From Geminicoccus sp. (GTDB taxonomy: Bacteria; Pseudomonadota; Alphaproteobacteria; UBA7985): a DNA stretch of 32,052 nucleotides. Both the position numbers and the translations under genes were made by a program. The notes under the pieces were generated by a model. It saw nothing but the letters and a program-made list of their open reading frames with translations. It did no database searches and had not been told where the DNA came from. Below, piece by piece: positions 1-7,185 of this stretch (the first letter of the stretch is position 1; the number at the start of each line of letters is the position of its first letter). The stretch is from NCBI GenBank assembly GCA_002705565.1, contig PAHJ01000084.1, forward strand, positions 1-32,052, written 5' to 3'.

Positions 1-126
<126 letters not shown>

Positions 127-309
127 TCAGTATTCTGTTTCAAGCGCCAGTCCGCCGTAATGGCGATTGGCAGGAGCGGTATCGAGCAAGACCGTGACCC
201 CCGAATGGGGAGGAAACGGGGCCATCGGGCTTGCTCTTGACCAAAGGCAAACAGCGCAACGCTAAAGAGGAGGATGCGACGCCGCACTGCTTGTCATGGC
301 TCTATACAT

Positions 310-326
310 ACCAAGATGTGTGCCAA
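310..326 (-). promoter_or_regulatory. Candidate sigma-54 (RpoN) promoter for the P-II gene
   Basis: Read on the minus strand the site is TTGGCACACATCTTGGT. It fits the -24/-12 pattern (TTGGCAC-N5-TTGCW) with the exact ten-base gap between the GG and the second G pair, but the -12 element is GG instead of GC. It points towards the P-II gene and would start transcription near base 298. Family knowledge: glnK-amtB and many glnB genes are driven by sigma-54 with NtrC. No clear NtrC site was identified. Confidence 0.4.
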
Positions 327-516
327 CTTTTTAACCAAATATAAAAACGTTAATTATCAATGCGTTGCAGCATTGCGCGTCAATTAAAGGCAAAATTTCC
401 AATAGCGCTGACTGCTTGAAAAGAAGGCATTGCCCAATCATTAGGCAAAATTTGACCTGTGGCAGAGGATGTTTCTTTGGGGTGTGTCCCTATATGGTAG
501 TCATAGCCTTTCAGTC

Positions 517-1698
517 ATGGAACCTCACCACATGCAGCACTCAGACCCCGTGCGCGAAATCGTCATTGTCGGCGCCGGTTTAGCGGGGCTCATTCAGGCC
601 CACGCGTTGGCCGCCAAGGGCTTTTCACCGCACGTAGTCGATCCGCGCTCGGCCACGGCGTTGCGACAGTCTAACGCTGACACCCGTGCAACAGCCCTGA
701 CCCCGCGATCAATTGAGTTGCTGGGCTTGCCAGACGCGTGGCTTCAAACGCACGGCCAGCGGATCTCTGAAATGGTGGTGGACGGCGGACTGACCACGGG
801 ACTGGATCCGGCCAAGGCCTTGCATCTGGACAGTGGAGCCTGGGTGGTTTTCAACCGTGACCTTGTCGCCTTTCTGCTCGACGGTCTGGACCTGCAAGGC
901 ACCTTTGGACATGCAGTTGTGCAGAGCAGCCGGGCCGGAGCGCACCGGGTGTTGCATTTGGATCAACAGAAGAGCCTCCGAGCCAGCCTAGTCATTGCGG
1001 CCGATGGCAAGAACTCACAGCTGCGACGCGACGAAGACATTCAGCGCCACGAGCGCGACTTTCGCCAAACCGCTCTGACTGGCCGAATTGAGCACAGTCA
1101 ACCCCATCATGGCCGGGCCTTTCAGCGATTTTTACCCGGCGGCACCCTGGCTTTCCTGCCGCTGGCCGGTGCGGAGCAGGCCAGTAGCTTCATCTGGGTA
1201 GAACCCTCTGCCAAGGCCAAGGGCCTGTTCACGCTGTCCGCCGATTGCCTCGCCGGGCGGATGCAAGCCCGGTTCGGTGACACTCTGGGAACGCTGTCCG
1301 CTCGGGCGGATTCAGACTGGGGCCAGTTCCCGTTACGGGCGCATCACTGCAACACCATCATCGGCGAGCGCCTTGCACTCATCGGGGAGGCGGCGCACAG
1401 CATGCATCCCCTTGCCGGACAGGGGCTCAACATGACCATCAAGGATGTTGACGCGCTGACGGCGGTTCTGGTGGACCAGCGGCGGCACGGCCTCGACTTG
1501 GGTGATTTGCAGGGCCTGACGGTCTATCAACGCGACCGCCGGGCAGAAACGGCGCGGTTCACGGCGTTAACGACCGGGTTGCATGAGGTACTGGACCGGG
1601 GTCCGGCCCCGGTTCGGGCACTGGCGGCGACAGGTTTGCAGCTGATCGACCGGCTGGGGCCTGTGAAAGCTTTGCTCCGCGGCGAAGCCAACCGTTAG
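517..1698 (+). CDS. UbiH/UbiF/Coq6-family FAD-dependent hydroxylase (ubiquinone biosynthesis)
   Basis: A flavoprotein monooxygenase of about 393 residues. It has the N-terminal dinucleotide motif GAGLAG (residues 19-24), the middle motif ADGKNSQLR (162-170) and the C-terminal FAD-ribityl motif GEAAHSMHPLAGQGLN (290-305). These three motifs define the UbiH/UbiF/VisC/Coq6 family, which hydroxylates the ring of ubiquinone precursors with O2 and NAD(P)H. Which ring position is attacked (UbiH, UbiF or UbiL type) cannot be told from sequence alone. The start is uncertain. The same frame is open from an ATG at 469, but its purine-rich AGAGG abuts the codon; ATGs at 517 and 532 lie closer to the FAD motif but lack a good ribosome site. 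The gene is convergent with the Trm112-like gene, leaving only 16 bases between them. Confidence 0.85.
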   Translation: MEPHHMQHSDPVREIVIVGAGLAGLIQAHALAAKGFSPHVVDPRSATALRQSNADTRATALTPRSIELLGLPDAWLQTHGQRISEMVVDGGLTTGLDPAKALHLDSGAWVVFNRDLVAFLLDGLDLQGTFGHAVVQSSRAGAHRVLHLDQQKSLRASLVIAADGKNSQLRRDEDIQRHERDFRQTALTGRIEHSQPHHGRAFQRFLPGGTLAFLPLAGAEQASSFIWVEPSAKAKGLFTLSADCLAGRMQARFGDTLGTLSARADSDWGQFPLRAHHCNTIIGERLALIGEAAHSMHPLAGQGLNMTIKDVDALTAVLVDQRRHGLDLGDLQGLTVYQRDRRAETARFTALTTGLHEVLDRGPAPVRALAATGLQLIDRLGPVKALLRGEANR

Positions 1699-1714
1699 GA
1701 GCGCCCGTTCTGGC

Positions 1715-1933
1715 CTAGAGCCGTCGGGCTTTTTCGACCAGCAGGATAGGAATGCCATCACGAATGGGAAAGGCCAGCCCGGCCTGCTCCGAGACCAGTT
1801 CTAGGCGGTCCCGGTCGTAGTGCAGCGTGGTTTTGGTCAGCGGACACACCAGCAATTCGAGCATCTTTGGGTCAGGACCAGGCGCTGCACCAGATCTGGG
1901 TTCAGAGTTTGGGGTCGCAGTGTCGTCAGTCAC
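1715..1933 (-). CDS. Trm112/YcaR-family small protein
   Basis: A 72-residue protein with [15 protein letters not shown] near residue 23 and [17 protein letters not shown] at the end, the hallmark of the Trm112/UPF0434 (YcaR) family. Eukaryotic Trm112 is a zinc-binding activator of methyltransferases; the bacterial role is poorly defined. Only one Cys is present (VCPLT), so a full zinc site is absent, as in many bacterial members. Translation starts at a GTG. The ribosome site GAGGA overlaps the stop of the upstream Lon-type gene, nine bases away, so the two are probably translationally coupled. It is the last gene of a minus-strand group with the thioredoxin-TPR gene. Confidence 0.88.
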   Translation of the reverse strand: MTDDTATPNSEPRSGAAPGPDPKMLELLVCPLTKTTLHYDRDRLELVSEQAGLAFPIRDGIPILLVEKARRL

Positions 1934-1942
1934 GGTGGATCC

Positions 1943-2629
1943 TCAGTTGACGGCGGCGTTAGCGTCCACCGTATCACTCAAGGTCGCCATGGTCATGATT
2001 TGAGTTAGGGTCTTGGCTCGCTCTGCGACATTGGCAGCTTCGAGCAGGGCTTGCTTCTCAATCGGATCGAAGGGGCACGCCATGCCAAGAGAGGTCACAA
2101 GCTCGCTCAAGCCCAGATTCTGGATACCGTCCCAGTCGGTGTTGAAGCCCTTGGCTTCAAAATATCGCTTGGTCGCGTCGATGAATGAGGCGCGCAAAAC
2201 GTCCTCATTGCCCGCCGCATCGCTCAGCTCGGATAGATCACCGGCAAAGTCTCCAAAGTCTGGCACAACACGCCGATAACCACCCGCCGCCAGCGGTAAC
2301 TCTTCCTTGATCGCAAAGCGTATGATGCCGGTGAGCGTGATCAGCATGGTGCCGTCATCGTTTTCCGAAAAGGCAGAGATCCGTCCTGCACATCCCAGGG
2401 TGTGCAGAGGCGCCTCACCCATGCTGACCGCCATGTCGGTGGTCTGCGTCATGCCAATAAGCCGTTGCGGGGTCAGCAACGCGTCGCTGATCATGGTCAG
2501 ATAGCGCGGCTCAAAAATGTTCAGCGGCAAGTGACCAACCGGTAGCAACAGGGCACCAGTAAGCGGAAAGATGGGGATTTCGCCGGGCATTTGTTCCAGC
2601 GATGTCGGCAGGAAAGCGCGAACCGTCAT
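1943..2629 (-). CDS. Lon N-terminal (LAN) substrate-binding domain protein
   Basis: A 228-residue protein made only of the N-terminal domain of Lon protease. It has IPIFPLTGALLLP (residues 18-30) and PLNIFEPRYL (35-44) typical of that domain, and a helical C-terminal part with GMACPFDPIEKQALLEA. No AAA+ ATPase or Ser-Lys protease domain follows, so it cannot be a protease by itself. Stand-alone LAN proteins are common in alphaproteobacteria; their substrate or partner is not settled. AAGG lies eight bases before the ATG. It sits between a chaperone-like thioredoxin and a Trm112-like protein on the same strand, which fits a protein quality-control setting (inference). Confidence 0.88.
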   Translation of the reverse strand: MTVRAFLPTSLEQMPGEIPIFPLTGALLLPVGHLPLNIFEPRYLTMISDALLTPQRLIGMTQTTDMAVSMGEAPLHTLGCAGRISAFSENDDGTMLITLTGIIRFAIKEELPLAAGGYRRVVPDFGDFAGDLSELSDAAGNEDVLRASFIDATKRYFEAKGFNTDWDGIQNLGLSELVTSLGMACPFDPIEKQALLEAANVAERAKTLTQIMTMATLSDTVDANAAVN

Positions 2630-2736
2630 GGGGCGGCCTTCTCCCTTAGCTGAGGTTGGATCGTATCGTTAGATTTGAATATGTGCTGACCTGGCGCTAA
2701 GGCAATGCCCTGTAAACGCGAAAACGCCGACCTGGC

Positions 2737-3687
2737 TTAGCTGAACAGCAGAGCAGACAGCTTCTTGCGGAAGGCGACCGTGAGCGGCGATCCGCTGCCA
2801 AGCGCTTCGAACAATTCCAGCATCGCTTTGCGGGCGCCGTCGTCGTTCCATTCGCGATCCTTGCGCATGATCGTCAGCAGGTGGTCCGCACCTGCTTCGG
2901 GCTGTCCCCGACCCAGCAGCGCCTGCGCGAGCTGATAGCGGGCGTCGTGGTCATCATCATCGGCCGCAACCGCCGCCTCGAGCTGCGATGTTGCGGGCAG
3001 GGAGGCGGCGCGCTCAGCCAGCGTCATCATTCCGGCCAGAGAGATGATCTCCGGGGCGGAGAGCAGCTCTTCAGGGATCTGCTCCATCATGGCCTGCACT
3101 TCGCTAAGACCGTTGTCAGCCAGCAGCGCGCGGGCATAGCCGCTGTAGGCTTTCACATTGCTCTGGTCTTCAACCAAAACGGCGCGATACAGTTCACGCG
3201 CCTGGTCGGTATCCCCGGCCGCAAAGGCGGCATCCGCACGCTCCAAAAGAGTGTCGAGATCTGCTGCACCATCGGTTCCCTCAGCCGCGCCGGGCTGGTT
3301 GCCGTTCAGAGCTACCATTTTGTCGATGAAGGCCTGAATTTGGCTTTCCGGCAGAGCGCCCATAAAGCCATCAACGGGCTGGCCCTGGTAAAAGGCATAG
3401 ACCGTCGGGATCGACTGGATACGCATTTGCTGGGCGAGCATCTGGTTGGTTTCAGTATCGATTTTGACCAGCTTGACCGCCCCGCCGGCGGCCGTCACAA
3501 CGCGCTCGATCATTGGGCCCAGCGTCTTGCAGGGACCGCACCATTCGGCCCAGAAATCAACGATAACCGGGCGCTCCATCGACGCTTCGATGACATCCTG
3601 CGCGAAGGTCGCTTCGGTGCCGTCAATGATGATGTCTGGCGCTGCCTTTGGCTGGACGGGGGCCTGAAGTCCGATAATTTCGGTCAT
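2737..3687 (-). CDS. Thioredoxin-TPR protein (CnoX/YbbN-like)
   Basis: A 316-residue protein with an N-terminal thioredoxin fold (about residues 22-125) followed by a helical TPR-like region (about 145-316). The active site reads WAEWCGPCK with Cys50 and Cys53. E. coli CnoX (YbbN) has the same domain order and works as a holdase that hands clients to GroEL and protects them from over-oxidation; its own motif lacks the first Cys. The complete CGPC here suggests that this protein keeps redox activity, as in Caulobacter-type CnoX. The ATG at 3687 is preferred over the upstream in-frame start because AAAGGAAC precedes it and conserved sequence begins here. It is followed by the Lon-type and Trm112-like genes on the same strand. 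Confidence 0.9.
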   Translation of the reverse strand: MTEIIGLQAPVQPKAAPDIIIDGTEATFAQDVIEASMERPVIVDFWAEWCGPCKTLGPMIERVVTAAGGAVKLVKIDTETNQMLAQQMRIQSIPTVYAFYQGQPVDGFMGALPESQIQAFIDKMVALNGNQPGAAEGTDGAADLDTLLERADAAFAAGDTDQARELYRAVLVEDQSNVKAYSGYARALLADNGLSEVQAMMEQIPEELLSAPEIISLAGMMTLAERAASLPATSQLEAAVAADDDDHDARYQLAQALLGRGQPEAGADHLLTIMRKDREWNDDGARKAMLELFEALGSGSPLTVAFRKKLSALLFS

Positions 3688-3778
3688 GGTGGCGTTCCTT
3701 TTGGTCTGAACAGGTCGTTTCCTGATCTCAATTTGGGCGCTTGTACCGGTCAGGGCAAGACCGATCTGGGTCCCGTGT

Positions 3779-4327
3779 CTAGAAGTCAAGAATGTGCGGG
3801 CTGTGCTCTTGCGCTTCGAGGAAGGTGACCAGATCACCGCTCTTGATCGACGTGGTCAGAAAGTTGCGCAGGGGGTGATAGTGCAGCTCGACGCAATCCA
3901 TCATGCGCCGTTGCAGCACCACTTGCACGCTATTCCCGCTATCGTTGACCACAGAAAACGGCGTCACGGAGCCGGGAATGACGCCCAGGAACTCCATCAG
4001 CCGCTCAGGCTTGGCAAATGACAGCTTCTCCCCCAGGGCAACGCCCAGCGCTTTGATGTCGAGACGTTGGTCTTCCAGCATGACCACCAGCCACATCTGC
4101 CCCTTTTTGTTGCGCAGGAACAGCGACTTGCAGTGCCCGTCCTCGCTGCTGTCCGTGCGCAAGCGTTGGGAGTCTTCGACCGTCCACATGGGATCGTGTT
4201 CGATGGTGGTGGTCTTAAACCCGAGCGCATCCAGCCGGGTCAACAGCTGCTCCGGGGTCCAGGCGTCCGGACGGTGCATCGCTTCAATATCTTCTAGGGT
4301 CGCCGGGTGCTGGTCGTGTTCGGTCAT
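3779..4327 (-). CDS. Prolyl-tRNA deacylase, ProX/YbaK-like editing domain
   Basis: A 182-residue single-domain protein of the YbaK/ProX family, which hydrolyses mischarged Ala-tRNA(Pro) in trans. Seen motifs are KSLFLRNKKGQMWLVV (with the conserved Lys), FLGVIPGSVTPFSVVND and HYHPLRNFLTTSIKSGDL near the C-terminus; all are characteristic of the stand-alone prolyl-tRNA editing group. The start is set at 4327 because AAGGAGA lies seven bases upstream; the longer in-frame extension to 4660 has no ribosome site and no recognisable sequence. It is encoded 91 bases upstream of the thioredoxin-TPR gene on the same strand. Confidence 0.88.
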   Translation of the reverse strand: MTEHDQHPATLEDIEAMHRPDAWTPEQLLTRLDALGFKTTTIEHDPMWTVEDSQRLRTDSSEDGHCKSLFLRNKKGQMWLVVMLEDQRLDIKALGVALGEKLSFAKPERLMEFLGVIPGSVTPFSVVNDSGNSVQVVLQRRMMDCVELHYHPLRNFLTTSIKSGDLVTFLEAQEHSPHILDF

Positions 4328-4873
4328 GCTGCGGTCTCCTTTACCGTTACGACCTAGCCGAAGGCCGCTGACAAAAAAAGGGGTTGTGCGCGCCAACGGG
4401 ATCAAGCGGCCGCAAGAGCCGCTGATAGCAGATTTGACAGGTGTTTTCAGAGGTTGGCCCCGAAAATGGCGCGCAGCCGCACAACTTAACTCAAAATGCT
4501 GCAACCGACGCGGGAGCGTGCGTCCTGCGGGGTGGGCGGAAACCCATCTCCCGACCCGAATTCGGTGAAAAACTTTGCATAACCCTGTAGTGCCGAACCT
4601 TTCAGGACAAATGGCTGTATCTCTGGGAGTTTTGAGGATTCTTGTCCCGCGCGCACTCAAAAATACAGAGTGCTCGTCTGCTGAGGACTAGCATTATGCG
4701 CAATTAATGGTGCCACGACCTCAAGTAAATGCGCGGAAAACTGGGTCATCCATCGGTCAAAACAGCATTTTTAATAAAATTTCAGTCAATTGCGCAAATG
4801 TTGCGAATGGATGCCGTACGACGCGAACCAGCGTCGGCTGAATTAAACTTTGAAAAAAATTATTGAGGACCCC
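4328..4873. other. Long non-coding interval with several inverted repeats
   Basis: About 545 bases between divergent genes with no credible coding sequence. The half near the ProX gene is GC-rich and holds nested complementary pairs: CTCAAAA (4490-4496) with TTTTGAG (4630-4636), CGGGAG (4511-4516) with CTCCCG (4548-4553), TGGG (4533-4536) with CCCA (4543-4546), and TTCGG (4561-4565) with CCGAA (4593-4597). The half near 4874 is AT-rich and probably carries the promoter of the secreted protein gene. I could not match it to 6S, SRP, tmRNA or RNase P RNA by eye. Confidence 0.4.
4819..4836 (+). promoter_or_regulatory. Perfect inverted repeat upstream of the dumbbell protein gene
   Basis: CGACGC-GAACCA-GCGTCG is a perfect 6-base inverted repeat ending 37 bases before the ATG at 4874. 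It could be an operator or a leader hairpin. Two more facing copies of TGCGCAATT lie upstream (4697-4705, and its complement at 4788-4796). No protein is known to bind these; the role is inference. Confidence 0.3.
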
Positions 4874-5872
4874 ATGAGACTTTATCACATAATTTGTGCC
4901 CCATTGATTGCTGCCGTTTCCATGACCGCCAGTCTTCAGGCTTCTGCCCAAACCGGCGGAGCAGGGCCTTGCGATCCTGAAAATAATCCCGGCTCAAATG
5001 CTTGTTTCCAGGAATTCGTGGCCGAAGAGTGTTCGACGACATTTTCTCAAATCAAGGAATTAGTCGCCGCACGGGACGTCCTGCTTGCCAGCCTCACTGA
5101 CGCTTCCGACGAAGAAGTCGATGAAATAAGAGATGCGCTGAGAGCCAACCATCGCGAATCGTTCGAGGCTCGCAACGAATACCGGTCTTGCCGCAAGTCT
5201 GCGCGCGCTGAATTTACGAGCAAAAACCCTCCCAAAAAAGGAAAACACGACAAGAAAGAAAAGGCCGACGGTAAACGTACCGATCGCCAGCAGGATAGGA
5301 TCGACCAACGTCGTGAAGACAGGGTGGAAGAACGTCGTGAGGACCGCCGGGCAGACCGTCGTGAAGACCGGGTGGAAGAACGCCGAGAAGACCGTCGCGA
5401 AGACCGGGCCGAAGACCGTCGTGAAGATCGGGTGGAAGAACGCCGCGAGGACCGCCGGGCAGACCGGGTCGAGGACCGTCGTGAAGAGCGCCGAGAAGAC
5501 CGGGCCGAAGAACGTCGTGAAGATCGGGTGGAAGAACGCCGCGAGGACCGCCGCGAAGACCGGGTGGAAGACCGTCGTGAAGATCGCCGGGCAGACCGGG
5601 TCGAGGACCGTCGTGAAGAGCGCCGTGAAGACCGGGCCGAAGAACGTCGCGAGGACCGCAAGGAAGGCGACGGCGAGGAGTATCCAGCAGCCTGTGGTGC
5701 CCTGGTTGAGTCTCTGGCGTCCTTGAATGCGGCCCGTGATACCCTCCGCGAACAGATCGAGCTGGCAAGCCGGTCCAAGAAGCAGGAATTGAAGAAGGTG
5801 GCGAGGTCTTTGTCTCGTGAAATCGGTGACCTGAAACAGCTCCTTCGTCGCTGTCACGACAAGCACAAATAG
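4874..5872 (+). CDS. Secreted dumbbell protein: two C-x52-C helical modules joined by an R-x-E-D tetrapeptide helix
   Basis: A 332-residue protein I do not recognise as a characterised family. Residues 1-25 form a clean signal peptide ending ASA|Q. A short C-x10-C stretch (Cys33, Cys44) follows. Module 1 runs Cys53-Cys106 and module 2 runs Cys274-Cys327. Both are exactly C-x52-C, both carry AARD twelve residues after the first Cys, and they align without gaps at about 15 of 54 identities. Between them lie a Lys-rich linker and, from residue 146 to 265, thirty strict tetrapeptides R-[R/V/A/K]-[E/A]-[D/E/G]. The mature protein has six Cys. A periplasmic or external protein with a long rigid charged rod is inferred. 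ATG 4874 is preferred over 4850 because TTGAGGA precedes it and the signal peptide begins there. It stands alone, ending at a strong terminator. Confidence 0.8.
   Translation: MRLYHIICAPLIAAVSMTASLQASAQTGGAGPCDPENNPGSNACFQEFVAEECSTTFSQIKELVAARDVLLASLTDASDEEVDEIRDALRANHRESFEARNEYRSCRKSARAEFTSKNPPKKGKHDKKEKADGKRTDRQQDRIDQRREDRVEERREDRRADRREDRVEERREDRREDRAEDRREDRVEERREDRRADRVEDRREERREDRAEERREDRVEERREDRREDRVEDRREDRRADRVEDRREERREDRAEERREDRKEGDGEEYPAACGALVESLASLNAARDTLREQIELASRSKKQELKKVARSLSREIGDLKQLLRRCHDKHK
5309..5668 (+). repeat. Thirty-unit 12-bp (tetrapeptide) coding repeat with a 132-bp block duplication
   Basis: The 360 bases encode 30 tetrapeptides in perfect register, such as RRED, RVEE, RRAD and RAEE. 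Three weaker units (KRTD, RQQD, RIDQ) precede them. Bases 5453-5524 recur at 5585-5656, 132 bases (11 units) later, with only 4 differences in 72, so the array has grown recently by block duplication. Arg/Glu codons lack stops in the other frames, which makes all six frames look open. Confidence 0.95.
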
Positions 5873-5917
5873 GGCTCGGAGGGTCCTGAATAGACCTGAA
5901 GATTGCCCTTGAGGCTG

Positions 5918-5961
5918 AAAGAAAGGGATGGCGGCAGTACCGTGGCCATCCCTTTTTCTTT
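5918..5961. terminator. Bidirectional intrinsic terminator
   Basis: GGGATGGC (5925-5932) pairs with GCCATCCC (5945-5952). The stem is extended by A-rich sequence on the left and TTTTTCTTT on the right. The plus strand therefore ends in a T tract, and the minus strand also reads hairpin then T-rich. It serves the convergent dumbbell-protein and PPIase genes. Confidence 0.85.
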
Positions 5962-5995
5962 GTCTGCGATAACCCGCCTATTTTGGGGTGGCAGC

Positions 5996-6919
5996 CTAGC
6001 GATCGCTTTCTAAAGGCTCAATGATGGTTTGGATTTCGGCCTTGGCGCGGAGTTCCTGCAGGACCAGGCTCAGACGCTGGGTCTCGAGCTGATTAATCAG
6101 CTGGTCTCGAACGTCGTCCAGGGTGGGCTTCATCTCGGTGCGATCGAGCACTTCGATGATGTGAAACCCAAAAGGGGTGGTGACGGCCTCCTGCGTGAAG
6201 GTATCCATGTCGAGTGCAAAGGCTGCTTGTTCGAAAGGTTCAACCATCCTTCCGCGTGGGAAGAACCCCAAATCGCCGCCTTGGTTCGCGGTTTCTTCGT
6301 CGGCTGAATACCGTTCGGCCAAGTCACTGAAATCAGCGCCCTGATTCAGTTGTCGAATGACATCCTGAGCCAGGCTCAGCGCGTCGCGAACATCGGCTTC
6401 GTCGTTGCTTTCCGGCGCGATCAGGATGTGACGGGCCTGCACGCGCTCCTCGAGCAGTAGTTTCATGGAAAAGACGGTGTAGGCGATCTCCAACGCTTCC
6501 TCGCTCAACTGCTCGGCCATCATATCGCGAATGAAACGTTCTTGCAGCAGCCGGTCAGCCTGAAACTGCAAGGCGGCCTGATAGCTTGCTTGCTGGTGAA
6601 TGCCCTGACTGACGGCTTCTTCGGCCAAAAGCCGCTGTTCCACCACCAGTTGCACGACTTGGGGCAGGATTTGCGCCAGTGGTCGGGCGCCGAGGTCGCC
6701 TGGCAGCAGGGTGTAGGCATATTCAACCTGACCGAAACTGATGGGGTTGTCGTTGACCACGGCGACAACCGTATCAGGTTCAAGCTCGCTTAAGTCCGGG
6801 TAAGGGCCACCGGCAGTCTCCCCGTCCTGGGCACCACTCGGGGGGCCGAAAAGAATCAAGGCACTGAGCGTTGTCAGAGCGCCGATGAGAAACAGGCGAC
6901 AACTGCGATTCGCAAACAT
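5996..6919 (-). CDS. Parvulin-type peptidyl-prolyl cis-trans isomerase, periplasmic (PpiC/SurA-like)
   Basis: A 307-residue protein with an N-terminal hydrophobic signal (about residues 8-30, ending SGA|Q). A SurA-N-like helical region (about 50-155) includes VVAVVNDNPISFGQVEYAY. A rotamase domain (about 162-258) has QARHILIAP, FSDLAERYSAD, GGDLGFFPRGRMVEPFEQA and TPFGFHIIEV. Such proteins help outer-membrane or periplasmic proteins fold. The start at 6919 is chosen because the signal peptide begins there; the frame is open to 6997 with further ATGs at 6934 and upstream, without better ribosome sites. It is convergent with the dumbbell-protein gene. Helping that protein fold is possible but is only a guess from position. 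Confidence 0.88.
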   Translation of the reverse strand: MFANRSCRLFLIGALTTLSALILFGPPSGAQDGETAGGPYPDLSELEPDTVVAVVNDNPISFGQVEYAYTLLPGDLGARPLAQILPQVVQLVVEQRLLAEEAVSQGIHQQASYQAALQFQADRLLQERFIRDMMAEQLSEEALEIAYTVFSMKLLLEERVQARHILIAPESNDEADVRDALSLAQDVIRQLNQGADFSDLAERYSADEETANQGGDLGFFPRGRMVEPFEQAAFALDMDTFTQEAVTTPFGFHIIEVLDRTEMKPTLDDVRDQLINQLETQRLSLVLQELRAKAEIQTIIEPLESDR

Positions 6920-7041
6920 GGCGAGTCCATCCATTGCGGATTGAGAGATTCTGTCACAATGGTGCAATCGCCGGGCCGATAATACTGAATTATCCATTTT
7001 TAAGAGATGTCTGCACCCTCGTTGAACGCGAAAGGGCGGAT

Positions 7042-7121
7042 TGCACAGCGGGAACTACACACAGCGCAGCAAATGCCTTATCTGTGCGGCGGCGGTTGAA
7101 GGATCGCTGACGATCTTTTTT
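7042..7121 (+). terminator. Structured leader ending in an intrinsic terminator (attenuator or small RNA end)
   Basis: GCACAG (7043-7048) can pair with CTGTGC (7082-7087). Then AAGGATCG-CTGA-CGATCTTT (7099-7118) forms a compact tetraloop hairpin that runs into six T residues (7116-7121). The hairpin ends 64 bases before the GTG start of the next gene, so it would end a short transcript or attenuate that gene. No convincing promoter was identified. Confidence 0.5.
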
Positions 7122-7185
7122 CGTGTTGCCTGGTCGGGTGCCAGACCCACCTTCGTTCCGATTTTGCGAGCAGGAGCCTTTTTGA

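Noticed and set aside
2881-3828. Plus-strand open frame of 315 codons opposite the thioredoxin-TPR gene
   Set aside because: The opposite strand encodes a protein with an intact WCGPC motif and a good ribosome site; this frame is its shadow.
4374-4440. Possible minus-strand terminator: AGCGGC/GCCGCT stem and a run of seven T
   Set aside because: The stem and the T run are more than 20 bases apart, with no good hairpin directly before the T run.
5047-5866. Long open frames on the minus strand and other plus frames across the RED repeat (Ser/Arg- and Pro/Gly-rich)
   Set aside because: They arise because the 12-bp Arg/Glu/Asp codon repeat has no stop codons in any frame. Only the 4874 frame has a ribosome site, a signal peptide and conserved Cys modules.
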